Shown here: piece by piece, positions 8,727 to 17,362 of the stretch
How the letters are laid out: each line of letters starts with the position of its first letter
Numbering within the stretch: position 1 is the stretch's first letter
NCBI GenBank assembly: GCA_023447635.1
Contig: JAEXNA010000121.1
Location: 30,466 to 94,465 of the forward strand
DNA length: 64,000 nt
From: Vulcanimicrobiota bacterium
GTDB taxonomy: Bacteria; Vulcanimicrobiota; Xenobia; Xenobiales; JADMJV01
Direction: 5' to 3'
Position numbers and translations under genes: made by a program
Notes under the pieces: generated by a model
What the model was told of the DNA's origin: nothing
The model's database searches: none
What the model saw: the letters and a program-made list of their open reading frames with translations, nothing else

Positions 8727-9941
8727 ATGAGTGCGCCGCTGGTAGCCAAATGGGCCGAACTTCTCCACCTGGGCCGAGCCATGGACGTGGTCGAAGAGCT
8801 GGAGAAGACACGTATTCGCCTGACCATCGTCGGCAACGGGTTTCGGATCGACGGACCCAACGCGCTTCTCTCTCCTGAACTGGGCCAACTGGTGGACGCC
8901 CACGCGAACGAACTGGCGGTCGTTCTTCGCCTGTCGACTCTGGGTACGGACAGCCTGGGTCTGACGCGACTTCACCACGCGGTGCTGACCGACGATGCTG
9001 TGGAAGTCCAGCGGCACCTGGCCAACGGGGCTCGCCCCAACGGAGAGAACCGGCTGGGTCAGACCCCTTTTCACGCGGCTCTGGCCAAAGGGAACAAAGC
9101 CGTGGTCGAGGCGTTGGCCGTGGGCGGCGCCGACTTTAGCAAACCGGATATCGACGGACGCAGCCCTCTGCATATCGCGGTCGAGGCCGGCCATCGAGAG
9201 ATCGTCGGCTTCTTGCTGGTCAACGGCGCCCCCGTCAACACGGGCGACTTCTTCGGTCTGACCCCGCTGGCCCGGGCGGTCGGCTCGAACCAGGCCGACA
9301 TCGCCCAGCTTCTGGTCGAGTACGGCGGCGCCCTGGAGGACCCATCTCAGCCCAGCGCCGACCGCGATTTTTTGCAACTGGTGCTGCGCATGATCAACGG
9401 CTACTCCAACGAACTGTACGCGCATAGCCTGCGGGTCGCGGACGTGGCCCGCTGCATGGCCCGCGATCTGGAACTGCCCCCCGATGATCTGAAGACCGTC
9501 CGGCTGGGCGGCCTGTTGCACGATCTCGGCAAAGTCAGCCTACCCGATGACATCTTCGACCAGGCCGACTCGGAGGTCTCCGATGACGATGTCGACCTGC
9601 TGATGAGCCACCCCGAGGACGGCGCAGAGGCGCTGCCCGCCGGGGCCGTCCCCGCCAAATGGCCCGTGCGCGCGGTGGTCTTGCACCATCACGAAAAGTG
9701 GGACGGCAGCGGATTCCCTTCGGGCCTGGCCGGGACGCAGATTCCGCTCTCCGCCCAGCTGGTAGGTCTGGCCGACTACTACGACCATCTGGTCACCCAT
9801 CGCAGCTACGACCCATCGATGCCGCAGAAGCAGGCGCTGGAACATCTCAACGAGCAGGTCGGGCACCATTTCGGAGAAGAGGTCCTCGATAGCCTGTTCC
9901 GGGTCGCCGACCTGCTTCCGTTCTACACCCCACGGCGCTAG
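8727..9941 (+). CDS. TubC-like docking domain, ankyrin repeats and HD-GYP phosphodiesterase
   Basis: A 404-residue three-part protein. Residues about 1-72 resemble the TubC N-terminal docking domain of NRPS/PKS proteins (IRLTIVGNGFRIDGP, then LLSPELGQL and a closing helix). Residues about 75-205 hold four ankyrin repeats. The C-terminus is an HD-GYP domain, the family that degrades c-di-GMP, with metal ligands present: HSLRV, LLHDLGK, a further His in MSHPEDG, and HHHEKWDGSGFP (GFP replacing GYP). It is predicted to be an active soluble enzyme steered by protein contacts. The ATG at 8727 is chosen because the docking domain begins there; the frame stays open upstream to 8547. No clear ribosome site is seen. 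Confidence 0.85.
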   Translation: MSAPLVAKWAELLHLGRAMDVVEELEKTRIRLTIVGNGFRIDGPNALLSPELGQLVDAHANELAVVLRLSTLGTDSLGLTRLHHAVLTDDAVEVQRHLANGARPNGENRLGQTPFHAALAKGNKAVVEALAVGGADFSKPDIDGRSPLHIAVEAGHREIVGFLLVNGAPVNTGDFFGLTPLARAVGSNQADIAQLLVEYGGALEDPSQPSADRDFLQLVLRMINGYSNELYAHSLRVADVARCMARDLELPPDDLKTVRLGGLLHDLGKVSLPDDIFDQADSEVSDDDVDLLMSHPEDGAEALPAGAVPAKWPVRAVVLHHHEKWDGSGFPSGLAGTQIPLSAQLVGLADYYDHLVTHRSYDPSMPQKQALEHLNEQVGHHFGEEVLDSLFRVADLLPFYTPRR

Positions 9942-9959
9942 CCGCTTGGCCCCCGGCCG

Positions 9960-12722
9960 CTAGGCGGAAAGCTCGTGATGGGCCTCTGTCTCGAGCGCCT
10001 CTTCGACCGGCGGCTCCTTGAAAGGGCCCCAGACCTGTAAAATCGCGGGAAGAATCAGCAGCGCCGCCAGCAAGATCCCGATCACGCCGGCGGCCAGGAT
10101 GAACCCCAGGCTGGCCACTCCCTGGTGGCCACCCAGCGCCAGCGTTCCAAAACCAGCCACCGTCGTCATGGCCGACAGCGCCGTCGCCGGACCTGTGGAG
10201 TGATCGAACATGTTGACGCGACGCTCTTCCTGAGCGCGGTGCAAGATATGGATCCCGTAGTCCATGCCGATGCCCAGCAGAAGGGGTAGCCCCATGAAGT
10301 TCGCCAGGTTGAAAGAGATCCCGTGCAGCGACATCGCCAGCAGCATGAACAGCACCCCGAGAACCAGCGGAACCATAGAAAGCAGCGTCCACACGGGCGA
10401 GCGGAAATACAAGAACAGGATCAGGCTGATAGCCACGATGGCGTACTTGCCAGCGTCCTCGAATGCCCCTTTCAGCGTGTTCGTGTGGTGCCAGATCATG
10501 ATCGGCGCCCCGATGGCCAGAGGGTCGAGCTGACGAACCTCTTTGACGAATTCGTCGAGCGCGGCGCGCTCCCAGATGTTCTTTTTCGGGTAGACCCGAA
10601 GCACCAGCTTTCCGGTTTTCCCCACCGAACGCAGTTTCAGGTTCTCCGGCAGGTCCTGGACCTCCATCTGGGGGTTGGTGTCCTGTTTCTTCAAGAACTC
10701 GACCATAGAGTCCAGGTCGCTGAAGAAGTTCATCTGGAAATTTGTCAAACCGTCTTCGATCGGGCCCGGTCCCAGACCTGAGAGCTGCTTGAAGAGCAGG
10801 TCCATCTCGCTCTCGAATTTTTTGGTCGACTCTCGAACGCGAGCGGAAGGGTGGTTCAGCAGGCCGTCACGCTGAGCTTTGAAATACCGCTCCAGTTCCA
10901 TGAAGCCGTCGCCCAGGCGGCGAAGCTCCTGCCCTCCTCCCCCCTTCCCCATCTCCTCGGGGTTGGGAATATTGACGTCCTTGACCAGGTCGTGCAAGCG
11001 CTGCAGGGAAGCCAGCTTACCCGGCGTGATCTCGGGGAACAGGTCGCTCACGGTATCGACGTGAGAAACCGTCGAGAGCGCTTCAAACTTCGCCTTCATC
11101 TCGCGAGCGTGAGGCACGTCGTCGGCCAGAGAGACCGCAAACAGCACCGTCTGGCCCCCGTCTCGGATCAGCCGCAGTTCCGTCTGCACCGACTCGAGCC
11201 GCTGATCTTGCAGACGCAGCAAGTTGTAGTCGAAGCCCACGGAAGAGATACGAGGCCAGGCCAGGGCGACGGCCAGAGCCAGCAGAAGTAGCGTCAGCGG
11301 CGCGCGACGAAGCACGGCCGATTCGGCCCGAGCCACCAGAATCCGACTGCCCAGCGCCATCCCACCGTGCCCGTGCTGGCGGTTGCGGTCCATCAGCAAG
11401 ATCACCGCAGGCAGCGGAAGCACCGTCGAAACCAGACAGAGCAAGATGCCGAAGGAGGCGATGATGCCCAGTTCCGAGACGCCTTTGAAGTCGGTCATCC
11501 CCACCGCCCAGAAAGCGGAAGCCGTGGCGAAGGCGCTGACGGCGATATCGGCTCCGGTGCCGACCAGAGCTTCCTCCATAGCCTCGTAGATCGTGTGGCC
11601 CTTGGCAAACTCTTCTTCGTAGCGAAGCATGATGTGGATGCCAAAATCGATTCCCGAGCCCACCAGGATGGTGAAGAAAGAGATGGTCAACAGATTCAAG
11701 TGACCGATAACGATTGTGGTGAATCCGATGGTCCAACCCGCACCCAGCACGAACGAACCGATAATGGCTATGGGGCGACCGACCTGGCGAAAGGTGAAGG
11801 CGAACAGAATCGCCACCAGGATCAGGGACAGAACCCCTGACTGGTTCGAGTCAGCTTCGGAACTGACCATCTCGTCGTGCTCGAGCAGCGGCTCGCCGGT
11901 GATCCCGACTTCCAGCCCGGGATAGGCTAGCTGAGCCTTCTCTACCGTCTCCCGCAGCAGTCCGATGGTCTCGGCATCTCGCTTGACGAAACGCAGCAGA
12001 AGAAGGTGAACGGTCCCCTCACCGGTGGTGTGATAGAAGCTGGTCTCCTGCATACCGCCCTGGCTGCGCTCGGCCAGCTCCGGGCTGGTCTCGCCAAACA
12101 GCATCCCTCCCCAGGGGGAGTGATAGTCCGAGCGGCCACGCGTCTCGACGGCCCGCCGAAGCTCGTGAAAGATGTCCCCCAGGAACGGCAACATCGAGAC
12201 CAGCTGGTCCTGTCCGCTGCCCGAAACGTTCCCTTCGAAGTCCGAAAGCAGCGCCGCCAGGCCCTGAGGGGAAGACAGCGACAGCAGAAACGGCTGGGCC
12301 TCTTCCACCGCGCCGACCAGCGCCTCGAGATCTGGCTCATCGAGGAACAGCAGCGCTCGACTGGCCAGGAACGGCAGCTCCACCCGCGGGAAAACGGCTT
12401 GGAAATGCTCGGGATACTTTTCCAGCATGTCTGCCAGGATATCGACGTAGCCTTCTCGCTGAACCCTGGTGCCGCCCTTGATCATGACGACGACATCGTC
12501 GGCCAGAGGAAACTCCGCGACATACCGCTCCTGGATATCGTGAAGCTCATCCTTCTCCGAAATCAGGTTCTGGCGGTCGGTCTGGAACTCGAGATACTTC
12601 GCCGAGCCTGCCAGACTGAGCACGAAGACCATCAGCGAGACGACCAGGATGGGCCAGGGGTAGTCCCTGGTCAGGCGGGAGCAAAGCCGCATCGCTCGCT
12701 CCAGCGGGGAGGGACCTTTCAC
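9960..12722 (-). CDS. MMPL/RND-superfamily lipid exporter
   Basis: A 920-residue inner-membrane protein with the duplicated MMPL/sterol-sensing-domain layout: one TM helix near residues 19-42, a large periplasmic loop (about 45-270), a block of five to six helices (about 285-440), a second TM and loop, and a second helix block ending near residue 900. It resembles HpnN-like hopanoid exporters and other predicted exporters of the RND superfamily. It overlaps the MCE gene by four bases (ATGA), so the two are almost certainly co-translated. Substrate is probably a lipid; this is inferred from family and neighbour. Confidence 0.88.
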   Translation of the reverse strand: MKGPSPLERAMRLCSRLTRDYPWPILVVSLMVFVLSLAGSAKYLEFQTDRQNLISEKDELHDIQERYVAEFPLADDVVVMIKGGTRVQREGYVDILADMLEKYPEHFQAVFPRVELPFLASRALLFLDEPDLEALVGAVEEAQPFLLSLSSPQGLAALLSDFEGNVSGSGQDQLVSMLPFLGDIFHELRRAVETRGRSDYHSPWGGMLFGETSPELAERSQGGMQETSFYHTTGEGTVHLLLLRFVKRDAETIGLLRETVEKAQLAYPGLEVGITGEPLLEHDEMVSSEADSNQSGVLSLILVAILFAFTFRQVGRPIAIIGSFVLGAGWTIGFTTIVIGHLNLLTISFFTILVGSGIDFGIHIMLRYEEEFAKGHTIYEAMEEALVGTGADIAVSAFATASAFWAVGMTDFKGVSELGIIASFGILLCLVSTVLPLPAVILLMDRNRQHGHGGMALGSRILVARAESAVLRRAPLTLLLLALAVALAWPRISSVGFDYNLLRLQDQRLESVQTELRLIRDGGQTVLFAVSLADDVPHAREMKAKFEALSTVSHVDTVSDLFPEITPGKLASLQRLHDLVKDVNIPNPEEMGKGGGGQELRRLGDGFMELERYFKAQRDGLLNHPSARVRESTKKFESEMDLLFKQLSGLGPGPIEDGLTNFQMNFFSDLDSMVEFLKKQDTNPQMEVQDLPENLKLRSVGKTGKLVLRVYPKKNIWERAALDEFVKEVRQLDPLAIGAPIMIWHHTNTLKGAFEDAGKYAIVAISLILFLYFRSPVWTLLSMVPLVLGVLFMLLAMSLHGISFNLANFMGLPLLLGIGMDYGIHILHRAQEERRVNMFDHSTGPATALSAMTTVAGFGTLALGGHQGVASLGFILAAGVIGILLAALLILPAILQVWGPFKEPPVEEALETEAHHELSA

Positions 12723-13924
12723 TCTGAGGGGGCGTCCTCTCCCCCGAGGTCGGAACTCGGGGTTTGAGCCGGCGTCGGCTTCGCCGTGGAGGCTGGTGTA
12801 GCAGCGTCAGTGCGGGGGTTACCCTCTGCCGGAGGGTCAGGCAAGCCCAGGATCGGCTTCAGAGGATTGTTGTCCACGCGCTTCTCCAGCTTATCCAGTC
12901 GCTCGTTGAGTTCGACCGACTTTTCCTGGAACTTCGAGATGGCCGTTTTCAGATCGGCCCGTACCGTGGGGTCGCTGGTTAGCGCGTGCAGGTCCTCCGC
13001 CAGATAGTGGTACTCCTCGATCTTACGCGCCCACTTCTTGGTCTGCACGATCAGCGCGCGAACGGACTCTTCGCTGAGATTCCCTTCGAGCATCTGGTCG
13101 ACCATAACGCGATACTCGTCGGACCGGGCGGCGGCCATATTTAGCGTAGCGGTGAGGCGATCGCCCTGCCGGGTCATACGCTCTCCCCAGCCCTGCAGGT
13201 TTTCGCTGAGCTGCGGAGTCATCTCCGTCATGCGCTGGCGAACGGCCCGGGTCTTGTCGTCGAACTTCTTGATCTGACCCAGAATGGCGGCCTGCTGGAC
13301 GTTGAGGTTGGCCTCGAAAGCTTCTAACTGCTTCGGAGCCTGGATGCTGGCGGCCCGGAGTTCACGGCTGTAAAAACGCAAATTGGAAGCGGTGTCTTTG
13401 GTGCGTAGTCGGAAGGTCGGGTCGGCCAGAATGTCCCGCAACTTCTCGGTCTGCTCTCCCAGCGCGGTGAAAGTGTTGATCGTCGTGCGAAGCTGGTCGT
13501 CCTGTCGGGCCGACTCTTCCGCAAAAAAGATCTCATCGGGACCGATATTGGTCTCGCTCGGAGACACGGTGATCTCGATCCAGCGGCGACCGTTCATGTC
13601 CGACATCACCGCGTAGGTGGAATCCCGGGGGATCTGCCGAAAATCATCAAAGTTGACCTGAGCGCGCACCAGGGCCACTCCGCCGGTCAGGGGGGCCAGC
13701 CGCTCCTGGATATCCTTGGGAGCGAAATCGATGTTCAGCACGCGGCCGCGAGGTACGCCGCCGATGGTGACCGAGTCTCCGGGACGCAGGCCCTGGACCT
13801 GGCTGAAGAGCAGCCCCAGTTGACTCCCGAAGGTCACCACTCCCGCTTCTCGCAGCGAGTTGAGCAGAACGACACTCATGGCAAGAGCGATGGCCAGCAG
13901 GCCGATTTTAGCGTCTTTGTTCAC
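12719..13924 (-). CDS. MCE (MlaD-type) lipid-binding protein
   Basis: A 401-residue protein with one N-terminal TM helix, a single MCE domain (about 25-120, with the QGLRPGDSVTIGGVPRGRV signature) and a long coiled-coil C-terminus ending in a Pro/Thr/Ala-rich tail. MCE domains form hexameric rings that pass lipids between membranes. The GTG at 13924 is chosen: it overlaps the upstream stop as GTGA and has GGGAG 8-9 bases before it; a GTG three codons earlier is an alternative. The usual MlaE permease and MlaF ATPase are absent, and an RND/MMPL exporter follows instead. Confidence 0.87.
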   Translation of the reverse strand: MNKDAKIGLLAIALAMSVVLLNSLREAGVVTFGSQLGLLFSQVQGLRPGDSVTIGGVPRGRVLNIDFAPKDIQERLAPLTGGVALVRAQVNFDDFRQIPRDSTYAVMSDMNGRRWIEITVSPSETNIGPDEIFFAEESARQDDQLRTTINTFTALGEQTEKLRDILADPTFRLRTKDTASNLRFYSRELRAASIQAPKQLEAFEANLNVQQAAILGQIKKFDDKTRAVRQRMTEMTPQLSENLQGWGERMTRQGDRLTATLNMAAARSDEYRVMVDQMLEGNLSEESVRALIVQTKKWARKIEEYHYLAEDLHALTSDPTVRADLKTAISKFQEKSVELNERLDKLEKRVDNNPLKPILGLPDPPAEGNPRTDAATPASTAKPTPAQTPSSDLGGEDAPSE

Positions 13925-14733
13925 TGGGCCCACTCCCTTCGCACGGTCTCTAGTGCACCTTCCACGCTCTCGAGCAGTCGAAACTCTTCCGGCCGGGCAA
14001 GTTGTCGCTCGAACCGAGCCAGGTACTCGATGTTTCCAGCCGGCCCTTTGATCGGACTGGCCAGCAGCCCGCTCGGGACGAAGCCGAAGCCGTAGTCCCT
14101 ATCGAGAACCCGCAGCAGGACCTCGCGGTGGATCTCGGGATCGCGCACCACGCCGCCCTTCCCTACCTTACCACGTCCTGCCTCGAACTGAGGCTTGATG
14201 AGAAACACGGCCGTTCCCTGCGCAGAGGCAAGGGCAAAGGCGGCCGGGAGGATCAGCTCGAGACCGATGAAGGAGAGGTCGCCGGTCAGAAAGTCGAAAG
14301 GCGCCGTGAAGTCGTCAGGGGTCAGATAGCGGGCGTTGGTCTGCTCCCGCACCTCGACCCGAGGGTCGTTGCGCAGCTTCCAGTGCAGTTGCCCCTTGCC
14401 CACGTCAACAGCGGTCACCGAGGCGGCGCCGCGCTGCAGCATGAGGTCGGTGAAGCCGCCCGTGCTCGAACCCAGATCCAGGCAGCGTAGCCCCTGAACC
14501 GAGACGGGGAATCCATCGAGCGCCTTTTCCAGCTTCCAGCCGCCCCGCGAGACGTAGGGGCAGTCTTCGCCCCGCACCTCGAGAGCGACCTCGGGCGAAA
14601 TCAGCTGAGAAGCCTTGATCGCCTTCTGGCCGTTCACGAACACCTTGCCCGCCATCACCAGGATCTGAGCTTTCTCCCGGCTCTCGACCAGCTGGCGCTC
14701 GACCAGCTCTTTATCAATACGCGTCTTCGCCAC
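13921..14733 (-). CDS. tlyA: TlyA-family rRNA 2'-O-methyltransferase
   Basis: A 270-residue protein with an S4 RNA-binding domain (about 1-60) and an FtsJ-like methyltransferase domain: SAM-binding LDLGSSTGGFTD, then GDLSFIGL and LIKPQFEAG. TlyA enzymes methylate 2'-hydroxyls of rRNA cytidines and have also been annotated as haemolysins. The start is GTG and the gene is the first of the overlapping tlyA-MCE-MMPL operon. A TTGCAC/TATACT promoter places the probable transcription start almost on the GTG, with no ribosome site, suggesting a leaderless message. Confidence 0.92.
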   Translation of the reverse strand: MAKTRIDKELVERQLVESREKAQILVMAGKVFVNGQKAIKASQLISPEVALEVRGEDCPYVSRGGWKLEKALDGFPVSVQGLRCLDLGSSTGGFTDLMLQRGAASVTAVDVGKGQLHWKLRNDPRVEVREQTNARYLTPDDFTAPFDFLTGDLSFIGLELILPAAFALASAQGTAVFLIKPQFEAGRGKVGKGGVVRDPEIHREVLLRVLDRDYGFGFVPSGLLASPIKGPAGNIEYLARFERQLARPEEFRLLESVEGALETVRREWAQ

Positions 14734-14742
14734 GACACGCGA

Positions 14743-14770
14743 AGTATATAGGTTCAGAGCGAGAGTGCAA
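14743..14770 (-). promoter_or_regulatory. Promoter of the tlyA-MCE-MMPL operon
   Basis: On the minus strand, -35 TTGCAC (14765-14770), 16-base spacer, -10 TATACT (14743-14748), then 9 bases to the GTG start. The spacing implies a leader of only a few bases. Confidence 0.65.
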
Positions 14771-14827
14771 ACCCCATGATCGGCCGGGGTAAAGGGACTT
14801 GACCCTCACAGAAGGTAGTGACACGAC

Positions 14828-15688
14828 ATGGAAAGCACACCTTCGGTCCCGCGCAGCCAGGACGGACTCACCTACGGCGAATATCTCAAGGTCCCGGAAC
14901 TCCTTAGTTTGCAGGTGGCCAGCACCGACCACCACGACGAACTGCTCTTCATCATCATCCACCAGGCCTACGAACTGTGGTTCAAGCAGATACTGCACGA
15001 AATGGAGTTGGTACGCACCAGCATGAGGGCCGGCAAGGTTCTGCGCGCCCATCACTCGATGAAGCGTGTGCTCGAGATCATGAAGCTCCTGGTTGGCCAG
15101 ATCCATCTGCTCGAGACCATGACGCCCGCCGAATTCCTACAGTTTCGCGATAAGCTGAACCCCGCCAGTGGATTCCAGTCGGTGCAGTTCCGCGAGGTCG
15201 AATTTCTGGCCGGACTGAAAAACGAGAGGTTCATCAAAGCGTTCGCGGGTCAGCCTCAGCTGGCCGAACGACTGCAGCGCCGCTTTGACGAACCGTCACT
15301 CAACGAAACCTATTTCGAACTGTTGCGGGATCTGGGCTTCCCACTCCCCGACACGGTGCCTCATAGCGTGGCCACGGACCTGGACAACCTGGAAGGGCCG
15401 GAGGCCGAGGCGGAGCGGCAGGTGATGGCGGCGCTGATCACCATCTACCAGAACCCCGATAGCAATCTCCCCCTTTACCTGTTCAGCGAGACCTGCGTCG
15501 CCTTCGACCTGCAGCTGGACCTGTGGCGGGAACATCATGTCAGAGTGGTCGAACGCAGCATCGGTTTCAAGCGCGGCACCGGCGGGTCGCAGGGCGTGGC
15601 TTACCTGCGCAGCACGACGGGACGCAAATGCTTCCCCTATCTTTGGGACGTACGAACCTACCTGAAAAAGGACGACGAGGTATGGTAG
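14828..15688 (+). CDS. kynA: Tryptophan 2,3-dioxygenase
   Basis: Haem enzyme opening the indole ring of L-tryptophan to N-formylkynurenine, the first step of the kynurenine pathway. All family hallmarks are present: TYGEYL near the N-terminus, the distal-pocket HHDELLF (residues 35-41) and HQAYELWFKQ, the proximal haem His in WREHHVRVVERSIG, and the substrate loop GTGGSQGVAYL. The length of 286 residues is normal for bacterial enzymes. It overlaps the kynureninase gene by seven bases. A formamidase is not seen nearby. Confidence 0.97.
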   Translation: MESTPSVPRSQDGLTYGEYLKVPELLSLQVASTDHHDELLFIIIHQAYELWFKQILHEMELVRTSMRAGKVLRAHHSMKRVLEIMKLLVGQIHLLETMTPAEFLQFRDKLNPASGFQSVQFREVEFLAGLKNERFIKAFAGQPQLAERLQRRFDEPSLNETYFELLRDLGFPLPDTVPHSVATDLDNLEGPEAEAERQVMAALITIYQNPDSNLPLYLFSETCVAFDLQLDLWREHHVRVVERSIGFKRGTGGSQGVAYLRSTTGRKCFPYLWDVRTYLKKDDEVW

Positions 15689-16833
15689 AGGCACCGCTCC
15701 ATCGCGACCAGTTCCCCATTCTGCAGAACAAAGCGTACCTGGCCTCTCACAGTCTCGGGGCCGTCAGTCAGGCCACCGGTGAGGCGCTGCAGCAATACTA
15801 CCACGACTGGGCCACCCTGGGCATCGAGGCCTGGGACGGCCCGTTTTGGCAGTCCGTCAGCGATTTCCAGCGCCTGCTCGGAGGACTGTTGGGCTTTCCC
15901 GCAGATTCGGTGTGCCCCTTACAAAACGCCACGCGAGGGATGGCCGCTTTGGCTTCGGCCTTCGACTACTCTGGCCCGCGTCGGCGGATCCTGCTGGGAG
16001 AACTCGAGTTCACCACGGCCTTCCCGTTCTGGCGCGGTCAACAGGACCTGGGGGCCGAGATCGTCGTCGTTCCCTCTCCTGACGCGCGTTCTATCCCTCT
16101 GGAGGCGTTCGAGGCCGAACTCGACGAGCGAACCCTGCTGGTCGTCTGCAGCCACGCCTACTTCCGCAGCGGGGCGCTCTGCCCGGACCTACCTTCCTTT
16201 ACCCGCGCCGTTCATAGGGTGGGAGGTCGCCTGCTGCTTGATGTGTATCAGACCCTCGGAGCCGTCCCTCTCGACGCGGCAGCGGCCGGCGTCGATGCGG
16301 TGGTGGGAGGCTGCCACAAGTGGCTGTGTGGAGGTCCCGGCGCGGGCTTTCTGGCACTGGCGCCGGACTACTGGCCGGAACTGCGACCTCGCCTGACCGG
16401 TTGGTTTGGGCTTGACGACCCGTTTGCCTATCAGAAGACGACCGAGAGGGGCGAACCGCACCCCAGCGCCTTGCGCTTCCTGGCCGGAACGCCCAACGTC
16501 CCCGCCCTCTACGCCTGCCGCCCCGCCCTGGAGCTGATCTCGAAGACCGGCCTCGACAAGATCCGCCAACGCTCGATGGCGCTGACCGAACGGCTGCGAG
16601 GCGACCTTTTAGAGCGCGGCCTGACGGTCACCTCGCCGGGCGCTCCCGAGCAGCGCAACGGAATGCTGTGCCTGGAGCCCCCATCTGTGCGGAGCGGGCC
16701 AGAGGTGGTCCAGGCGCTCTCGCGTCACGGCGTGGTGGTGGACTACCGCTCGGACTGTGGAATCCGAGTCTCTCCCCACTTCTACTCGAGCCAGGACGAT
16801 CTCGACCGCTTCCTCGAACTGCTGGGCGGTTGA
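15682..16833 (+). CDS. kynU: Kynureninase (class V PLP enzyme)
   Basis: A 383-residue PLP-dependent enzyme predicted to cleave kynurenine to anthranilate and alanine. The N-terminal YLASHSLGAVSQATGEAL followed by HDWATLGIEAWDGPFW parallels the conserved YLxGNSLG and W-rich segment of kynureninases. The PLP lysine is in GGCHKWLCGGPG; that stretch also resembles other class V aminotransferases, so family context matters. The ATG at 15682 overlaps the stop of the dioxygenase gene, which supports the start and the pathway role. It is somewhat shorter than typical kynureninases (about 410 residues). Confidence 0.88.
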   Translation: MVEAPLHRDQFPILQNKAYLASHSLGAVSQATGEALQQYYHDWATLGIEAWDGPFWQSVSDFQRLLGGLLGFPADSVCPLQNATRGMAALASAFDYSGPRRRILLGELEFTTAFPFWRGQQDLGAEIVVVPSPDARSIPLEAFEAELDERTLLVVCSHAYFRSGALCPDLPSFTRAVHRVGGRLLLDVYQTLGAVPLDAAAAGVDAVVGGCHKWLCGGPGAGFLALAPDYWPELRPRLTGWFGLDDPFAYQKTTERGEPHPSALRFLAGTPNVPALYACRPALELISKTGLDKIRQRSMALTERLRGDLLERGLTVTSPGAPEQRNGMLCLEPPSVRSGPEVVQALSRHGVVVDYRSDCGIRVSPHFYSSQDDLDRFLELLGG

Positions 16834-16843
16834 CCCGGCCGAC

Positions 16844-17362
16844 TCAGAGGCTGCTGCGGTCCTGGAATCGGATAAAACGTCCTGTGCCGATGTCGTATTC
16901 GGCATAGAACATCGACTGAGCGATCGGTTTGGCTCGGGGACCGACGTAGCCGCTCACCGTGACTCGATAGACACCCCAGCGGTACGGCAGCCACTGCACC
17001 AGGTTGGGGTCAGGATTGGACACCTGAACCTGCCGCTCCAGTCCAAAATCGACCACCACGGAATAGGTCACCTGACGATTGAGGTCGCTGGGGGATTCGA
17101 ACAGGGTCTCCGAGTAGGCAAACTTGGTCTGACCTCGGGCTTTGCTTTTGCGCGGGGGGAAGTGGACATCCTTGGCCAGCTTGACCCGGACGTCTTCAAG
17201 ACCGGCGATGGCCGCGTTCTTGGCCTGCATCCCTTCGGCGATGCGAGCGGAGGCGGCGTAACGGGACGCCTGGGCACTCAGAATGCCGAGACCAGTGACT
17301 AGAAAAACGATCGTGATCAGAAGCGCCGCGACCAGCAGAAAGCCGCCTTGCCGCCGCCTCAT
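16844..17362 (-). CDS. GspK/PilX-like minor pseudopilin
   Basis: A 172-residue membrane-anchored protein, last of four overlapping pseudopilin genes. Its N-terminus, MRRRQGGFLLVAALLITI, looks like a prepilin leader and hydrophobic helix but lacks Glu at position +5 after the Gly cleavage site, which is the hallmark of tip subunits GspK and PilX. The start ATG at 17362 overlaps the upstream stop as ATGA; upstream in-frame residues are not coding. The C-terminal part is a beta-rich soluble domain without recognisable metal-binding repeats. It ends 10 bases from the convergent kynureninase gene. Confidence 0.8.
   Translation of the reverse strand: MRRRQGGFLLVAALLITIVFLVTGLGILSAQASRYAASARIAEGMQAKNAAIAGLEDVRVKLAKDVHFPPRKSKARGQTKFAYSETLFESPSDLNRQVTYSVVVDFGLERQVQVSNPDPNLVQWLPYRWGVYRVTVSGYVGPRAKPIAQSMFYAEYDIGTGRFIRFQDRSSL

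Noticed and set aside
15682..16833. Cysteine desulfurase or isopenicillin epimerase as identity
   Set aside because: The HKWLCGGPG stretch is shared, but the kynureninase-type N-terminus and overlap with the dioxygenase gene favour kynureninase.
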